Part shown: positions 5,623 through 7,055 of the stretch, in pieces
Layout: each line of letters begins with the position of its first letter
Position numbering within the stretch: the stretch's first letter is position 1
NCBI GenBank assembly: GCA_018399295.1
Contig: JAGYOO010000073.1
Coordinates: 1 to 7,055 of the forward strand
Source: Candidatus Omnitrophota bacterium
Lineage (GTDB): Bacteria; Omnitrophota; Gorgyraeia; B26-G9
DNA: 7,055 bases
Reading direction: 5' to 3'
Notes under the pieces: generated by a model
Told to the model about the DNA's origin: nothing
What the model saw: the letters and a program-made list of their open reading frames with translations, nothing else
Database searches by the model: none
Program-made: the position numbers and the translations under genes

Positions 5623-5649
5623 TTCTCTGTGCTCTCTGTGTCCTCAGTG
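5623..5649. repeat. 9-bp tandem array, NTCTCTGTG type
   Basis: TTCTCTGTG, CTCTCTGTG and TCCTCAGTG are contiguous. The core CTCTGTG also occurs at 5393-5399, 5597-5603 and 5729-5735. Two copies are followed by a similar GTGGTTTAAT or GTGGTTAAAT tail. Confidence 0.75.
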
Positions 5650-5666
5650 GTTTAATCTTTTCGTTT

Positions 5667-5715
5667 TCTGTCTTCTGACTTCCGTCATCCGACTTCGGTC
5701 TTCTAGTCTTAGGTC
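5667..5715. repeat. Heptad array, TCTGACT type
   Basis: Seven consecutive 7-bp units, starting TCTGTCT, TCTGACT, TCCGTCA, TCCGACT, TCGGTCT and drifting into TCTAGTC, TTAGGTC. GTCTTCTGACTTC (5670-5682) and TTCGGTCTTCT (5694-5704) are exact inverted copies of parts of the left array at 5344-5378. Confidence 0.85.
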
Positions 5716-5875
5716 TGCTTCTATTGCTCTCTGTGGTTAAATTTTTTGTTTCTGTTTCTGTTTTTTGTCCTCAGTCTTCTATCAGCTTATGAGCTCAAGA
5801 GCTAATGTGGAAATAAGTCAATAAAAGGGGGAAGTCTAGGGGTCCATTTTCTGGAAGTTATGATATTATTTAAAC

Positions 5876-6697
5876 ATGGATTTATTTTGGATATTTCTGA
5901 TAATAATCTTTATCCAGCCCTATATCCACCGGAGGCTTCTTGAGTCACGGAGGCTGAAGCTGATCCTGGAACTGCAGAAGCAGAGGGAAAGCCGGGTGAT
6001 AACCCTGATCCATCGCCAGGAGGCAATGAGCTTTCTTGGGTTTCCGGTTTTTCGCTATATTGACATCAATGATTCTGAACAGATAATTAAAGCGATTCGC
6101 ACTACCCCGGAAGATGTTCCCATTGATCTTATTCTGCATACCCCGGGCGGACTGGTGCTGGCGGCCCTGCAGATCGCGTACGCGCTTACCCGGCATAAGG
6201 CGCGGGTGACTGTGTTCGTCCCGTTTTATGCCATGAGCGGGGGGACTTTTCTCGCCCTGGCCGCGGACGAGATCGTGATGGGACATCACGCCGTACTCGG
6301 GCCGGTAGATCCGCAGATCGGAGAATATCCGGCCGTATCGATCCTTAAAGTCCCGGAGCAGAAGGACAAAAATAAGATCGCAGATCGTACACTGATAATG
6401 GCGGATGTGGCCCGCAAGGCCCTGACTCAGATCCAGGCCCAGGTCAGCTGTCTGCTTCGTCATTCAATCCCAAAAGACAGGGTTCGGAAGCTGACCGAAG
6501 ATCTTACCTCTGGAAGGTGGACCCATGACTATCCCATCTCTTATGAGGAGGCCCGGAAACTGGGGCTTTCCGTTAATCCCGATCTTCCGCAAAAGATGTT
6601 TGATCTGCTTGAACTCTATCCCCAACCCGTAAGACGGGAACCTTCAGTAGAATATTTTCCCTGGGAAAAGAAGGCCTTAAAAGAGATGGGTATTTAA
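5876..6697 (+). CDS. Membrane-anchored SDH-type serine protease (ClpP/SppA crotonase fold)
   Basis: The 273 residues carry an N-terminal membrane anchor (about 3-16, LFWIFLIIIFIQPY) followed by a basic cluster (RR at 19-20 and 25-26), which puts the protease domain in the cytoplasm if the positive-inside rule holds. The domain has a ClpP/SppA-like core: DLILHTPGG (84-92), the nucleophile S121 in YAMSGGT, LAADEIVM (128-135) and LGPVDPQIG (141-149). This matches the serine dehydrogenase proteinase family (SDH_sah). K181 in ARKAL is a possible general base, by analogy with Ser-Lys SppA enzymes (inference). Only the N-terminal anchor is hydrophobic, unlike NfeD-linked proteases. There is no Shine-Dalgarno sequence before ATG 5876. 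Likely role is membrane protein quality control or signalling; substrate unknown. Confidence 0.9.
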   Translation: MDLFWIFLIIIFIQPYIHRRLLESRRLKLILELQKQRESRVITLIHRQEAMSFLGFPVFRYIDINDSEQIIKAIRTTPEDVPIDLILHTPGGLVLAALQIAYALTRHKARVTVFVPFYAMSGGTFLALAADEIVMGHHAVLGPVDPQIGEYPAVSILKVPEQKDKNKIADRTLIMADVARKALTQIQAQVSCLLRHSIPKDRVRKLTEDLTSGRWTHDYPISYEEARKLGLSVNPDLPQKMFDLLELYPQPVRREPSVEYFPWEKKALKEMGI

Positions 6698-6707
6698 GGA
6701 CAGGTTT

Positions 6708-7055
6708 ATGAAAAAGACCTCAGAAGCGCTTACCACTGTTCTCAGTCTGATCTCGGACTTCATCTACCGGATGGATATTCGTGCGGATGGGGTGTTTGAG
6801 ATGAACTGGATGAGCGGCGATATGAAAGGCACTACCGGATATGAAGTAGAAGAGTTGAAGACAGTTGAATCCTGGTTCCGGATCATTGCCCCGGAAAGTC
6901 ACGCCGTCCTTCAGCAGCATCTGGAGCGGGTTGTTGCCGGCACAGTGAGCGAGGTCGAGATTAAGGTCATTGCCAGAGATGGAAGTATTTTGTGGGGGCA
7001 GATCTTTGCTAATCCGGTTTATGATAAGGCCGCGAACAGGGTGACCCATGCTTGC
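6708..7055 (+). CDS. N-terminal part of a PAS-domain protein, cut by the window end
   Basis: The frame opens at ATG 6708 and is uninterrupted to the last base (116 residues). AAGGA (6696-6700), overlapping the protease stop, is 7 nt upstream. Residues about 15-116 resemble a PAS_3-type sensory fold: ISDFIYRMDIRADG, WMSGDMKGTTGYEVEEL, WFRIIAPESH (56-65), an intervening helix HLERVVAG, then the PAC-like EVEIKVIARDGSILWG (82-97) and ANPVYDKAANRV. The final THAC could continue into a linker. PAS domains usually head histidine kinases, diguanylate cyclases or sigma-54 regulators, and the output domain lies beyond the window. It is 10 bp after the protease gene, so it is probably co-transcribed. 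No transmembrane helix is seen in this part, so a cytoplasmic sensor is likely. Confidence 0.85.
   Translation, partial: MKKTSEALTTVLSLISDFIYRMDIRADGVFEMNWMSGDMKGTTGYEVEELKTVESWFRIIAPESHAVLQQHLERVVAGTVSEVEIKVIARDGSILWGQIFANPVYDKAANRVTHAC

Larger units (their letters stand above)
5180..5875. other. 696-bp gene-free divergent intergenic region built of short-repeat mosaic
   Basis: The region separates hemB (read leftward) from the SDH-type protease gene (read rightward). About 5204-5804 is almost wholly short tandem and inverted repeats, mostly of 7-bp period, with 8-, 9- and 20-bp units too. The left third of the + strand is purine-rich (AGAC, GTCAGAA) and the rest is pyrimidine-rich (TCTGACT, CTCTGTG), so the two halves are roughly inverted relative to each other. 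No tRNA, CRISPR or credible gene was seen. About 5805-5875 is non-repetitive and should hold the protease promoter. Confidence 0.85.

Noticed and set aside
5492..5740. Open frame of 82 codons inside the repeat mosaic
   Set aside because: The translation is Leu/Ser/Cys-rich as expected from CTCT/TCTG repeats, there is no ribosome site, and no domain is recognisable. It is a by-product of pyrimidine-rich repeats lacking stops.
5204..5804. CRISPR array
   Set aside because: Repeats are 7-9 bp, degenerate and tandem, without equal repeats of 23 bp or more and unique spacers, and no cas gene is present.
6720..7049. Frame of 109 codons on the - strand at the right end
   Set aside because: It is antisense to the uninterrupted PAS-domain frame, which has a ribosome site and recognisable motifs.

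Overview
The window looks like a chromosomal stretch from a diderm (Gram-negative-type) bacterium. It encodes an OmpA-domain lipoprotein with Ser after the lipidated Cys (typical of outer-membrane sorting), a peptidoglycan-binding exported protein and a complete Tat export set. Coding DNA is moderately GC-rich. Genes are tightly packed in short operons, apart from one odd 0.7 kb intergenic region. The gene mix and that repeat mosaic would fit an uncultivated anaerobe-type lineage such as Omnitrophota or a relative, but this is inference only; the window has no rRNA or other firm taxonomic marker.

Layout, left to right. (1) On +: the tail of an unidentified gene overlaps tsaD (tRNA t6A synthesis) by an ATGA junction. 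(2) On +: a near-consensus extended -10 promoter drives a 27-residue, very basic protein with highly-expressed-type codons, probably ribosome- or RNA-associated. (3) On +: a three-gene envelope operon encodes an exported peptidoglycan-binding-domain protein, an OmpA/Pal-like lipoprotein and an inner-membrane-anchored coiled-coil protein. It ends in a strong rho-independent terminator whose hairpin holds the stop codons of two convergent genes. (4) On -: an operon read as hemB, tatB/A-like, tatC, tatA. The HemB is unusual: the zinc cysteines and one Schiff-base lysine are kept, but the first active-site lysine and the FYGPFR motif are missing. (5) A 696-bp gene-free divergent intergenic region filled with a mosaic of short tandem repeats, mostly of 7-bp period, in inverted arrangement. 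(6) On +: a membrane-anchored SDH-type (ClpP/SppA-fold) serine protease followed after 10 bp by a PAS-domain protein cut off by the window end.

Functional themes are envelope biogenesis and protein export or quality control (PG-binding proteins, OmpA lipoprotein, Tat, membrane protease), plus housekeeping functions (tsaD, hemB, small basic protein). The features least explained by known families are the heptad mosaic, the 27-aa protein with its own promoter, and the active-site-altered HemB.
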